Source of the DNA: Seminavis robusta
Lineage: Eukaryota; Bacillariophyta; Bacillariophyceae; Naviculales; Naviculaceae
Assembly (NCBI GenBank): GCA_903772945.1
Contig: CAICTM010000616.1
Span: 1-56,490, forward strand
DNA: 56,490 nt
Direction of reading: 5' to 3'
Shown here in pieces: positions 44,057 through 56,240 of this stretch (its first letter is position 1; each line of letters starts with the position of its first letter). The notes under the pieces were generated by a model. That model made no database searches and had not been told where the DNA came from. It saw only the letters and a list, made by a program, of their open reading frames with translations. Both the position numbers and the translations under genes were made by a program.

Positions 44057-47000
44057 TTAGGACCCGATTTTTCCCAAGATGCTCATCAACTCTTCCTTGC
44101 TTGAAAAGCCACCATCGATGCCACCAGCGTTTATGGAAGCTTTTCGGCAGCCACTGATGGCATCTTCAATCTCATCTTGCCTCTGGTGTTGCTCTCTGTG
44201 TTTGTCAATTCCAACCTCAACCGTGTCCTCCACAATGTACCGATGCAAAAAGGTCTGTCGAGTCTGGCCAATCCGGTGATTCCTTGCTGCAGCTGCCATG
44301 GTCACGCATCAGACAATCAGAAGAGGATAAAGTTAGGCGGTTGCTCTCTTGGATAGTCAAGTCCAAGTCCGATAACGTACCTTGGCTGTCCAGACCCGAA
44401 TTCAAGAGCGGTTCAATCATGAGCACGTGGGTTGCCTCGATGAGATTCAACCCTTCGGCACCATTCTTCACGTTGAGCAGAAGCACGTCAGAAGACTGAA
44501 ACTTCTGTGTCGACTTTCCAAGCTGACGCAAACTCGAGGCGCGAACGTATTTCACTTCGTTCGCAGTCAATGCTTCTTGGACAATATCAAGCATGTCTTC
44601 CCACATGCTGAACACAATGCTCTTCTCATCCTTGTCGCGAAAGGAAAGCAAGTCCGCAACAATGGCGGTCACCTTTGTCCCCCAAGACCCCTTGACTCTC
44701 CGAAGGGCGCGACTGCCATCGTCGCCACGTTGGTTCGATGCCGTCAGGATGTCCTCGTACCTGGTTGTGATAGTGCACCGGTACAGGCATTTGATGAGAC
44801 CTGAAGGCTTCTTCAGATGATCCGCGCAGGAGCGACAGAACGAATGCCCGCAAGCCAGAACCGCTCTATCACTAGTGTAAGAGTTGTAGCAAACCGGGCA
44901 CTGATCGTCATCGCTGGCATGCTCCTCCTGTTCGATACTCTGCCTCTTTAGAAAACTAAGAGCATCCTTTTGTCGCCTCAGGTTGCCTTCGGCCATCGCT
45001 TTCTTCGTGTCATGTTCGTAATACTTGGCTTGGATGTCAACGGGAACCACCAGAAGGCCTTGCTGTTCTTCTGACATTTCACGGATATCTTCGCCCTCGT
45101 TCATCAGTCTCATTGACGTCTTGCATGCTTCGAGCTCATCGATGATATTCAAAAAGTCGAGATGGACACGCCAAGACCGCTTGGCCGCAAGGATTTCCTT
45201 CATTGAAACCTCGTGCGCTTCAAAGAACTTGGCAGCCACGGCAGCAGCATCCTTTAACGGGCTTGATGCATTGGTTGCTTTCCGATTGGTACTAGTTTGT
45301 GTTCGCAACCACTTGAAGATGGCAGTCAAAATGTTTCTCACAATCTTTTCCTCTTCGCACTGAATCTTCATCAAATTTTCTTCCAAGACGCAGTGGCGAC
45401 ATTTCTCCCCAGTTTGATACCTGTCATAAAGAAACCAAAAACGTTAGCTCACCTCCCACTTTGCAGCGAATGTTAATGCGACAAATTCTTCGCGTTGGTC
45501 TACAGTACCATTCTGCTTTACAGACTTGGCAATACTTGTTTTCCAGCACCTCCTCTCTGGTTGGGTTTGGCGAAAGGTCCGTCGTCTTTTGAATGAACTT
45601 GTCATACATCCCCTTTTGCATCCCTTCGAGGATTGTTTCGAACCGAGTCTTGGTGAACAGAAGCAATTCATCAATGGACCGAAATTCTGGCAGCGCGTCT
45701 TGCCTTGGGGACAAAAAGGATTGAAGAGGCAATTAGCGTGAGTCAAGAGAGCAAGAAGATCGTGACTGGTGCCAGCAGAGCTTACCGATCCCCAGAGTAG
45801 TAGAGCTTGGATGCTTCGACAGCCTCGTTTACCTTCTCCAGCAAGGACAGTTGTTGCTCAGCTGAGCAGAATTTTGCCGTCGAAATGACAAAGTCCCACC
45901 AGCATACATCCCAGAAACCAGCCGGCTTCTCTTTCGAGAGCACCATCCAAAGCTTCACGAGTTCGTTCTCAAGACGTCGCCGTGAGTCCGTCAAGGCTTT
46001 GAACCGAGAAAGACACGTTTCGCGTAGACCACGGATGTAGTCCAACTGGTGTCGTTCAATCTCAACGATTTGGCTTTGCATAGCTCCCAATTTCTCGTTT
46101 GCTTCGGTTGCTGAAAGTGAAATGGGAAGACGTGACTTCTCTGTCTGACAGGGAGCAGCCAACCAACCGCGGAAGGAGATTATCGCATTGTGCAACGTGT
46201 GGAGCCTCTGCAGTGAGTCGCTTGCCACGTTGGGCTCGTAGAGCTCGAATTCCAAAGCAATGTATTCATCCATTGGGGACCCTGCATCGTCGTTCGACGC
46301 CACAGTGAGAGGATGGAAACTCCTCACAACTAAACGCCAGTTTTTCGATCTTTGCACCCAAGCCCCTCCATGGACAATCCAGTGACTATTAGGATCACAT
46401 GCAGGGTCTGGCTCCGGGATTTCAAACAAGAGAATGTCCATAAACTCGTCGCCTGTCTTGCTAGAAACTTGCAAAGCACAGCTTTTGGGATATCTCAGGG
46501 TCCAACTTGACTCGTCGGTGAGCTCTGCTTTTGATCGGACTCGAATTTGCCGCATCTTCCTTGGCTCGTCGAATTCAAAGTTTGCAAAGAGATGTTTGAC
46601 TTCGCCACTTCTTTGGTTTGCACGGGCAGTTTCATGTTGCTGGATCTGCCAGTCCAGCACGGCCTTCCCCCCGTGACTTTGCTTTTGGTTGGAACGAAAG
46701 CCACGACTGCCTGTAAGCAAGGCTTCTCCGGTTGCGAGACTCGGCGATGCGTTTTTGTCGACAAGGTCAAGCGCATCTTGGTACAGCTTACAGCTCTCTG
46801 CCCAGAGAAAATCGTCGTGCTCTGCTATTGAAATGTGGTGGTATCGCTTTGCGTCCACTTTGAGCCTTGCAATCCCCGCGATTGCATTGGAATGAAAAAT
46901 GGATACGCGGAGTGCTTCCTCGCATTGGTTCTTGGCACCGTAAATCAACCGATCCAAGACCTGCGTCATTGTCAAGACCTTGACGCTGCCGTGTGTTCGG

Positions 47001-50000
47001 GATCGTTTTCCCAGCGCCAATCCACTTGAGCCTACTTGTGGATGGCAACAAGCAGCACGCAGATTGTGCATCTCGGTAGCAAGCAATTCCAAGCTTTTGG
47101 TACCTCGAGGTCTCTTGGTGAAGGGAGCACCATCCTTTGGCTTTGTTTTGCTTTGGAGATCTCCGGCGATTTGCAAAGTCTTATCCAGTTGGGTCATATA
47201 GAAATGACGCTCGATACTTGAAAACTTACATTGGCGTGAAGAAGCAAATATAGTGAGAAAAACAAGAACGAATAGACGTGCTCCATCGTGATACACGCCC
47301 AGCTCACCTTGAGTAGATTTTTCTTTTCTATTTGTGGAGGCACCGCCATCTGTTCTGCGACAAGCTCGTTCGACTTTGTGGAACGCCAAAAGACCGACCC
47401 TAGAAGGAGCCTCAACCTACTTTTCCAGCCGGCCCCACCAGACGATGGGAAGCAAATCCGAAACCAATTCCAGTCATTGAAAGGGGGAGTTGACCTCAGA
47501 AACACCAGCAACCCGAATAGATCTGCCGTAGTTTGAACAAAAGGAAACGAAATGTGAAAAGATGAACAAACAATTGCACTTGGAGAAGACACATGCGCGG
47601 AACGCCCTACCTTCTAGTTTGCCTCGACCAACCGGAGTTCCACTGACTGCCCATCGATGTCCAGTGTCAAGCTTGAGAGCCATTTGTGCAGACCCAGCAG
47701 TTGGGGTCTCCACACGTTGTGCTTCGTCGAGGCAAACGCGCCACCACGAAATAGTTGAGAGCGGCGAAGGCACAACCCGGTAACGTTTTCTCTTTCGCAG
47801 CGATGCCCTCCCTGACGCAAAAGGATTTTTGTCGCTATGCCCAAGATCCTGTTGCAGAGTTTCAAAGGAAGTCAGAATCAAGTCATTGTCTGCCAGTAGC
47901 CGAGGGTGGACGAATTGAAAGGCTTCGTGTCCGCCTTTCTTCCGTCGTTGTTGTTGCTCGTTCATGAGAATCTTCACACCAGAGTAGACGACGACTTTGA
48001 TGGGATCTCGAACATGCATTTTGATCTCACGCTCCCACTGGCTCAGAATTGCAGCAGGGGCTACAATCACTGTTGCCCTACTTTGAAGCTTGTCATTTGT
48101 CCCCGAATCAGCGCTTCCAACACAGCAGGGACAAAATGTTTCGGGACAAAGTCGGCACCAAAAACCATCTTTCGAGAGCTTGTGACGGAACAAGACTCCA
48201 CGGTTCATGGTAGCAAGCTGTTTCCGTTCCTTGCCGAATGCGGCACATGTCCAATGCATGGGCTCACGGCACCCTTGGCAGACGACAACCGAATCTTCAG
48301 GAGGCATTTCGGGGACAAACGATATGGATCTTCCACAAATACAGGATCCAATCTCCCCATTCCCCGTACATATCCATCGCTCCTCGAGGCTCGTAGGTGT
48401 TTCAACAACGATTTCAGTGTCGGTGTCGTCATCATTGTTCGAGCAACGGCTTTGCTCACGTGACAAAATGCTTGTCGCCTCTTTAGCACTCTGATTTTTG
48501 TTTTTGAGCTGTGCAATGGGCAAGGAGTCATCACTGCATGTATCATCATCGTCGCTAATATCGTCTGCAGAGTCCAAACTGTGGGTAGATTGTTTGGTAG
48601 AGTCCTTTATAATTCGTCTCCGCTTTTGCGTCCCAAGAGGTTCCCCCAATGGTGGATTATTCTGATTGTTGCCATGTTTGCTTTGTGTGCTATCCCCGGT
48701 TTCTTGACTGTCCGTGACTTGCGACGACGATTCCTCCGAGGGCGCCAAAGAGGAGGACGAAGAGGATACTACCACAGTATTATTATTTCGTGGATAGCTG
48801 GGATGTGGATTTGCCAAAATGACTGCCAGCACTTCCACCGTTTTCCCCAGTCCCATGCTCTCTGCCAAAATTCCTCCTTTTGCTTCCGTATATGGTTTGT
48901 CCGGAATAGGTAGACTGCGTACCGGTAGTGTCATGTCCATGGCATCCTTGACCGAGTCGGCTAGCCATCCGGTGAATGGGCAAAATAAAAAATGTTTGGA
49001 AGGATCCTCCGTCTGTCGTTGTCGAAGTGGAAATTGTTGCATATATTCCGGTAGACTATACAGCCGTGCCATAGGGTATGTATGATTGTTGACGGCTGTT
49101 GTTGATGTCGTACATGTTGATGTTGTCGTACATGATGTAGTGACAATGACCCATGCCAATTCCCATTCCCTTCCATTGTTTTGATTGGCAGCTGCAGCAG
49201 CAGCAGTATTGGATCCACTTTCTCCTTTTTCTCGTTGGAGCATCCACTGGACTGCCGCTTCCTGGTACGGTCGTAATTTTGGTTTCAATCCTGGCACGGT
49301 CAATGGTTCTTCTTGAGGACTGCCTGGAGGTGGCTTTTTTCGGTTCATGATGTGTTTGAGTTTGACATTATCGACCAATGCGTACACATCCTTGGCATTG
49401 ATAAATGGGGCAGAAGAAGTGTTGTCTCTTGACTTTTGTGACAATGGTAATAGTTCCGTTTGTTTTGGGAATAAAGCCATGAGAGATTGATTGAGGCAGT
49501 GCGCGAGTTGGAATGCTTTGGTATGAGAGGTTTCCCGGACTGATAATTTGGCTGGATGACACGTGTCAAAGGCAAAGTCTGTGAGTGAAAGGGATACGGT
49601 GTAGGTTGGTGTTGATTCCTTCTTCTGATGAATGATCAATAGAAACAAGCGTTTCTCCACGGCGTGAGCCAAGTGCTGACAAGAATCCCCGGTGGATGCC
49701 ATTGCAGTTTCTCCCCGTTTGAGTTTTGTTGTGGCACAGCACAAGTGCAGCAATTCCAAGGCCCCCTGGAAAGTCAAGACACGAATTGGAAGTTGCGCTG
49801 GCAGCATTTCGCCCATTTGCTGCCCTTGACAGTTTCTTGCAGTCAAGGTCCTCAATTGAACAGCAGGACCGAGCTGCCATTGCTTCAAGTGAACCTCTGC
49901 CGAATCCTCCCGTCTTCTACTGCTTGTATTAGTACTAGTGTGTACATAATACACAATCAAGGCAGATCCTGGAATTTCTTGTCCTTGAGGGTTCGTTCCA

Positions 50001-50299
50001 GGCGCTACTTGGAGTTCCAACGGTTCGTCATTGCTCGTCGTGTTCGTGTTCGTGGTACTTGTGTCCACGGATTTCTTCTTCTTGGACGATTTCGTTGGTT
50101 TCCGTAGTGGTGGAGCAGCAGCGTCATCAGTCAAGGCATCCGCTGCAGCCCATAGTCGCCCCAAGAGTGTGCTGCCTTGATCCGCATTGTCTTCTTTGCG
50201 TGGCGTGGAAACTTTGTCTCCAGGATTCCAAAGATACTCAAACACAGATCCCGTTTCATCGAGACTCAGCTTCTTGGGAGCTTTTTGCTTTCGTCCCAT
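44057..50299 (-). CDS. SHPRH: SHPRH-type SNF2 ATPase with PHD and RING fingers, six exons
   Basis: Likely an E3 ubiquitin ligase and DNA-dependent ATPase that polyubiquitinates PCNA in damage tolerance (family knowledge). Product about 1937 residues. Exons: 50299-47611, 47522-47308, 47224-45786, 45703-45509, 45420-44381, 44292-44057; introns 82-88 bp, all GT-AG with matching phases. Landmarks: Walker A M-G-L-G-K-T and motif II D-E-A-Q, split by a PHD-like finger (about 640-720); motif III W-A-V-S-G-T-P continuing across intron 1 into D-L-F-G-L-L; a coiled region; a C-x2-C...C-x2-C knuckle across intron 4; a C3HC4 RING (C-P-V-C...C-G-H-S-F-C-R-S-C, about 1687-1735); and motifs V and VI (G-A-E-G-L-N-L-I-E-A, H-R-I-G-Q-T) joined by intron 5. 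The start is ATG 50299; an in-frame GTG lies two codons upstream. Confidence 0.92.
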
Positions 50300-52273
50300 C
50301 ACCACTTACTACCGTACCGTAGTAGACTACCTTCTACTTGTACACTATTCAATTGATCTGAAGCTGGTTGCTCTGCTTTCTCAATCCAGAACAGAACAGC
50401 AGATACCGGTAGATCGAATCGAATCGGCGAGGGTCAAAAATGAAAGCAGCGAAACTTTTGTTCTCGCTGCGTGGAACCTGGTGCCGTTGCGTCAGACTCA
50501 AAGATACGGCCCAGTGAGCGTCTTTGTACTAGCTAGCTAGAGTAGTGATGAAGCCAGAGCGAGCTGTAGAAACTGGAGTCCAGCTACTAGCTAGCTAGCT
50601 AGTACCGTACCCACAGTTCTCTCTACATACATACTAGTATACTTTCTTACCTTTGATTCCCCTTCTGAAGTCACAGGTCAGGTTGGTACTAGTAAGAGGC
50701 GGTTTTGTCTTCACCTTTTCGCTTCAAGCTTCTAGCTAGCGATGAAGCCATTCAATCATTCACCCCATGGTCGCTGAATGTCTAGTAGCTAGCTACTGCA
50801 CCAACTACGGTACGCAAGAGCACCAGAAGTGAGCTGAGCTGATTGTGCTAATAGCAGTCCCCGGTTGTTGGCATAGCCTAAGTCTCTTGCTTTGTGCTGC
50901 ACGTAGTCTAGTCTAATAGAACGATCAATCACCATGGCAATTCTTTTGTTTGTTGATCTATGTTTGTTTGTTATGAACCAGCTCAGCACACCCTTTTGGT
51001 GGCTTGCTTGCAGTCTACTTATTATGAAAGTAATGTATAGTACGTAGTATGGAATCCAAGCGACAAAAGACCACTCGTTAGGCAGCCTTGGAGGACCTCG
51101 CACGGTGGTGCGAAGAACCCTGCGAGACTTCTTGGTGCTGCTGAACTTGAATAGAGGATGCCTGCTTTATTTGCTTCAGCCAATCCATGGCCCCATCTGG
51201 ATCAGTGTAGGCTTGTACTTCCAAAAGGAGAATCAGATCCTGGGGATGCATTTGGTTGGTCTTGAGCCTTTCATGGCGGTTCTTGGAGCGCCTCTCGTTG
51301 CGGCTGCTGGTGCTCCTCTGCTGGAGGAACTCATGTCCTTCATTGGCTTTTCGCCATGATGTTTCTTGGAGGAAGTCCTGGTTTCTTGTTTTGGGTTCAT
51401 CTTGGAGAAATTTCGTTCAGAACAACAAAAGGAGTTTGGGGTTGTGGCGGAGTGCTTCAATTTTTTTTTTAAAGCTAGTTTTGTTGCAGCGGTCAAAATT
51501 TGTGAGCCTTCTCCTTCTCATCCGCATCCTAACATGTACATGTACCATGTACCATGTACGTGTTGTGAAAGAACCCAAAGAACTCTTTGGCGTACTGGGA
51601 GAAAGGAATGCATTAATGGCAAGTGCCCCCCTTAATTGTCGGGAGTCCGAACAGTCATCAAGAACACCTGCTTCCAACCACCATGAATGAGGTCCATACT
51701 ACATGTAGCTAGTAGTCTGTTTGTGCGTTTGTAGACTGAAAGCCCTTTGCTTGCTTGCTAGATAGTTTAGCGCCACCAAGGTACAGCGTATCGTTGCTGC
51801 GGCAGCTAGACTACCGTTCTTAGCAGTAGTCTAGTGGTAGGCATCGTTCGCTTTCCTGGACATGGCCTTCTGCATCCACTGCCCCCGCGGCCATCAATGA
51901 ACCTCCTTTTTGCTTTCACCACCGGATCCTCAAGACCGTTTTCTCAATCTAGTCCAGCCGGGCTCAGAAAGTGAGAATTGTGAGTATGGTGAGGAGTGTT
52001 GTCATCCTGTCAACATACTTCTTTTCTAGTTTTCTACAAACGGATCTTGCAGATCCTCAAGACTGATTGTTGCCGACCCTCCCTTATTTGCCATCGCTTT
52101 CTTGGTGGAGGAAGTTCCCGGAAACAAGACAGATTGTCTTTCTTTGCTTGTCTCAATTTGGCTTGCTGCTGACCTGCTCGGCTTGACGCAACTCACTGTG
52201 AGATGTCTTGAGCTATCAGCTGGCTGGCTGCAACTCAACTCTGAAACTCCAGCCACAAGCCCTTGTTGGTCCT

Positions 52274-52309
52274 GTGCATTGCGTGCATTGCGTGCATTGC
52301 GTGCATTCC
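52274..52309 (+). repeat. 9-bp tandem repeat GTGCATTGC, 4 copies
   Basis: Three perfect units and a fourth ending TTCC. Simple minisatellite in non-coding DNA. Confidence 0.9.
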
Positions 52310-52400
52310 GAGCACATGTGCTGTATTGGGGTGTGGTGTAGTCGATTTTAAAAGGATCCTCTGATATCTGATTCGATTCTCAGCCAGTGCTCTTGGACCA

Positions 52401-52434
52401 TTGGTTCGTTGGTTCGTTGGTTCGTTCGTTCGTT
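52401..52434 (+). repeat. TTGGTTCG / TTCG tandem repeat
   Basis: About three TTGGTTCG-type units decay into TTCG units. Simple repeat, likely polymorphic. Confidence 0.85.
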
Positions 52435-53239
52435 TGTCCTCGTCCTCGATCCTCGAGGGTATGATGTTTGAATCGAATCGAATCACTAGGAAAAGCCTAC
52501 TAGACTAGCTAGCTAGGGGTCGTCAAATCCACTCACTTCTTTGACTTTTTTCTTTCATTTAGTTTTATTTGGTGGAAGGAGGTTCCACGAACATGCAGGG
52601 CACGGGGCTATACTAAAAAACTCGTACAATAAAAGTCAATAGTAAAAAGTATTAGTTTATGCCATTTTACACCTTTGTTTAAGCGGGTTTCACCAGTTCC
52701 TCATATGGTTACAAGGAATATTTTTGGTGTAAAACGTGGCTTACCGCAAGGTACGGATTTGTATTAATAAACAGGTGAACGCACTTTTAAGTAAACACTA
52801 ACCGGTACAAACAGTGCACAACATATAATATATGTACTATTAATACTCGAGTGCCACCTGGTACACGTACCAGTATTTATTTAAGTGTTTTACTGGTAAC
52901 CCTAACCGCTTCTAATCACGCTCCACGAACCGCTTGGCCGAAAACCGCATGACACAGCTACCAGGATGCACGTAAACTTACTGGTAGCTCATCCGCCGGT
53001 CGTGTACCGGTACTATTATGCATACCGCTGCACAATCTTGTGTCGTTTTTAACAAAATTGAATCAAAGGGGGGATTGGAGCAGGGAAATTGCTGGGAGCT
53101 TCACAATTCTTAGCTAAAATTGAAGGCTGAAAGCAACAACACTCCCAAACAACTAGTAGTCTAGTAGGGGAACGAGTCCTCTATTGACTGACTCCTCAAC
53201 AAACCAACTGGGAGCTATCAAGAGTAAGAGGAATGCAAG

Positions 53240-56200
53240 ATGACGAAGACCGAGAATCGCAATGGCGGTGCAGTCGCCTTCGAGCTCAATAGAAAGACGA
53301 AGACTTCCACAGTGGTAACAACAAGCGCAACCATCAGCAGAGGAGGTGAGCCAGTGTGCGACCAGATGACTAATTGTTCAGGCTCGAGTTCCAGTCGTGT
53401 CATTGTTAAAATTGTAGCCCCTCACCCTCATCTTATCCACTTTCAAAATGCTACATGTAAATCTGCAGATGACACATATAGCAATAGCAATAGCAACAGC
53501 CTCACCTTTGACACCCCCAAGACCACACACAAGAGCACGCCCAACGCCCCTTCATCGCCTGAATCTGATCTCACCTTTTCCCAGCGTTGGACACGAGCCA
53601 TTGATTCTGTGAGAGTCCGTCTTTGTGGATTCCTCAAGATCATTACTCACTCTGCCGCCACTCATCCTTGGACTTACGTCATTGGCATTACAATCCTCAG
53701 TATTGGATTGGTTGCTGCGGGACTCTTCACCAACTTTCAAGTGGAAACCAATGGAGATGTTTTGTGGCCTCCTAAGGGATCCACCACCAAGCAACATCAA
53801 AACTGGATCGAAAATGAAAGCAGCTTTTCACAGGAGCTAGACTATAGTGTCATTTACGTTCACCTAGATGGAGCCAATCTTCAAGAAGATGCACTTCAAG
53901 CCGTCACTCGAGCCTTTGAAGTTCGCGACATGGTACAAGCATTGCCAGGATATACTGACCTTTGCGACAGCCCATACACCGACCCTGTCACCAATGTTAC
54001 CATGGAATGCTTCCACCATGGAGTCGTAGACTTTTGGTGGCAGTCCCTAAAAATTTTCCAGCTATCCGTGGATTCAAATGATGAGGCCACTGTTGGCATG
54101 TCCGAAAATCAATTCCCTTACGGAAGGGACGTCGACCCTGATCGCATTTACGGAAATGCCAAATACGACCAAGCAGGCCTATTGACACACACTGAGGGAT
54201 ACCGCATTGATATGCTATTTCCCCTTCGAGACGAATCCAAACAATTCGTGTCAGAACAAGTCGTTGACGCTGTCTTCCAATTGCAGGAACAATGGGATGC
54301 ACGAGACGTAAACAGTCCCTACAAGTATCAGCTCGAAGTACTCCAATCCACATCATTCGACGACGAATTCGACAGAGCCGTCGCCAACGATCTACCACTC
54401 ATGCCGGCTGCTTTCATTGTCATGAGCATTTTCTGCTGCATTGTATTTGCACAATGGGATCGGGTCAGGTCACAATCGTTGCTAGGATTTGGTGCCGTTG
54501 TGGGGGTACTATTCTCCGTCTTTACATCATACGGAATTTTCTTCCTCGCCGGAGTACCCATGACATCTGCCACACAAATCGTTGTCTTTGTCATGTTTGG
54601 AATTGGTCTAGATGATGCATTCATCATTTCCGGATCCTACAGTCGCACTGACACAAAAAAAGATCCTGTCCAACGAGTGGCGGATACCATCGACGACATT
54701 GGTTTGTCCATTGCTCTCACCACATTGACGTCGGCCTTGGCATTCGGCCTGGGATGCATCAGCAGTATTACCGCCGTATATTGGCTATGTCTCTATGCAT
54801 TCCCTACCATCATTATCGACTTTCTATACCAAATCACATTCTTCATAAGTCTCATTGTCATTGACGAACGACGCATCCAACGAAACAAAATCGATTGCCT
54901 CGTCTGCATTGACGCTGGAAACAAATACACGGAAAACCAAAAACAAATTGAAAATCAAGAAGCGCAAGACGATGGCGACAAACCAGAACAACAGCTCGCG
55001 GAAAAGCCCAGCTTGTCCTCTCGCTTCATGGATATGTATGCCCGGTTCTTGCTGCGTCCCTTTGTCAAGGGGGTTGTCGTGTTGGCATTCGCAGCCTTAC
55101 TTGGAGCATGCATCTACGGAACTACACAACTGCGACAGGAGATGGATTTTATTGATCTTGTCCCGTCGGATTCATATGTCAAAGACTATTTTGATTTCCT
55201 GGATGCACATAGTCCCAGCGTAGGCATCGGTGCGGACGTCTACTTTCGATTCGTGGACCAATCGGACCCTTTGATTCGACAAGAAATGAAGGACTATTTG
55301 CTAGACTTGGCCCAAAACGACTGCATCCAAAAGGATCCTCCCTACATATGGATGAACGACTTTGACAAGTTTGTGGCCAAAGATTTGGTATTGAACAGAA
55401 GCAATGCAACTCTGACGTTTAATGAACAACTCGACGCTTTCTTGGAGGATCCCTTGTACAATAGTCTCTACGACCACCATATTGTACGCGACAAGTTCGG
55501 CAACATTACCGCATCACGCGTTGATGTGCACATGGATATTGATTTGGGAGACTCCAGGTTTCTTCAGGATCGCCTCAAATTGATCCGACACGTTGAAGGA
55601 GAACAACCCATGAATCAGGGATTGGCTGGCCCTGACCAGAGATGCTTCATCTTCGAAGACACCATGAATATGTGGGAGTTCTATGCTGTTGTGCCGGAGG
55701 AATTGACGTTTACCACTGTTGCTAGTGTGGTTGCTGTCAGTGTTATTGGGCTGGTCTTTATCCCGCACTGGACGGCAATCTTCTTTGTCGTCCCATCGAT
55801 CGTGACGGTCTACATTGACCTCCTGGGCCTGTTGTACTTTATGGGTGTTGCCGTGAATCCCGTGAGCTACATTACGTTGGTGATGAGTGTTGGTCTCTTG
55901 GTCGACTTTGTCATGGTGCGTGGATACAAAAAGTTTGGTTTGCTGCACGTGGCCGCATCTCTGAGCCGCCCCTTATCATCTATCTCTGACCTCTGTTTAG
56001 CACATTCTGTTGCGGTACTATGAGTGCCACGGACCCCGAGAGGAGCGTGTTAAGGAAACCCTGCACACCATGGGAAGCTCCATTCTGGTTGGAGGTATTT
56101 CTACCTTTCTGGGTGTCATGCTCTTGGCCTTTAGCACGAGCGAGATTTTCAGGACTATCTTCCGAGCTTTCATTGGACTCGTCGCACTTGGAATTGGTTA

Positions 56201-56240
56201 CGGGCTTATCCTGTTGCCGGTTGTCCTGTCCATGGTTTGA
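53240..56240 (+). CDS. Patched/NPC1-family sterol-sensing RND transporter, two exons
   Basis: The product is 971 residues: exon 1 53240-55915, intron 55916-56000 (85 bp, gtgcgt...ttag, phase 0), exon 2 56001-56240. A long disordered N-terminus precedes TM1 (about 141-165). A lumenal loop with Cys and N-x-S/T sites follows, then a sterol-sensing domain (about 384-545) with G-I-G-L-D-D-A-F-I-I, a cytosolic charged loop, TM7 (about 607-625), a second loop, and TM8-12 with V-G-L-L-V-D-F-V-M-H spanning the intron. The family moves sterols or lipids using an ion gradient, often in endosomes or plasma membrane. The protein stops at TGA right after V-L-S-M-V, where relatives continue with Gly-Pro; the same frame then runs 48 codons to TAG at 56385-56387. 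Confidence 0.9.

Larger units (their letters stand above)
50300..53239. other. Intergenic region between SHPRH and the Patched-like gene
   Basis: This probably holds both promoters of a divergent pair, about 2.9 kb apart. Contents: CTAG and GTACC palindrome patches (50529-50540, 50583-50605), ATGTACC repeats (51533-51560), a 9-bp tandem (52274-52309), a TTGGTTCG tandem (52401-52434), and an AT-rich zone (52600-52870) with an imperfect inverted repeat around GCCATTTTACACC / GGTGTAAAACGTGGC. No gene is supported. Confidence 0.5.

Noticed and set aside
44382..44804. Plus-strand 140-codon frame inside the SHPRH locus
   Set aside because: It is a shadow of the exon encoding the RING and helicase region, with no motif of its own.
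45424..45508. Extension of SHPRH exon 4 to the gtgagc donor at 45451
   Set aside because: That donor gives a phase that does not fit exon 5, while the gtactg donor at 45508 fits and makes a coherent C-x2-C pair.
56238..56240. TGA considered as a selenocysteine codon
   Set aside because: The position is glycine in relatives, not cysteine, and no SECIS-like hairpin is evident by eye downstream.
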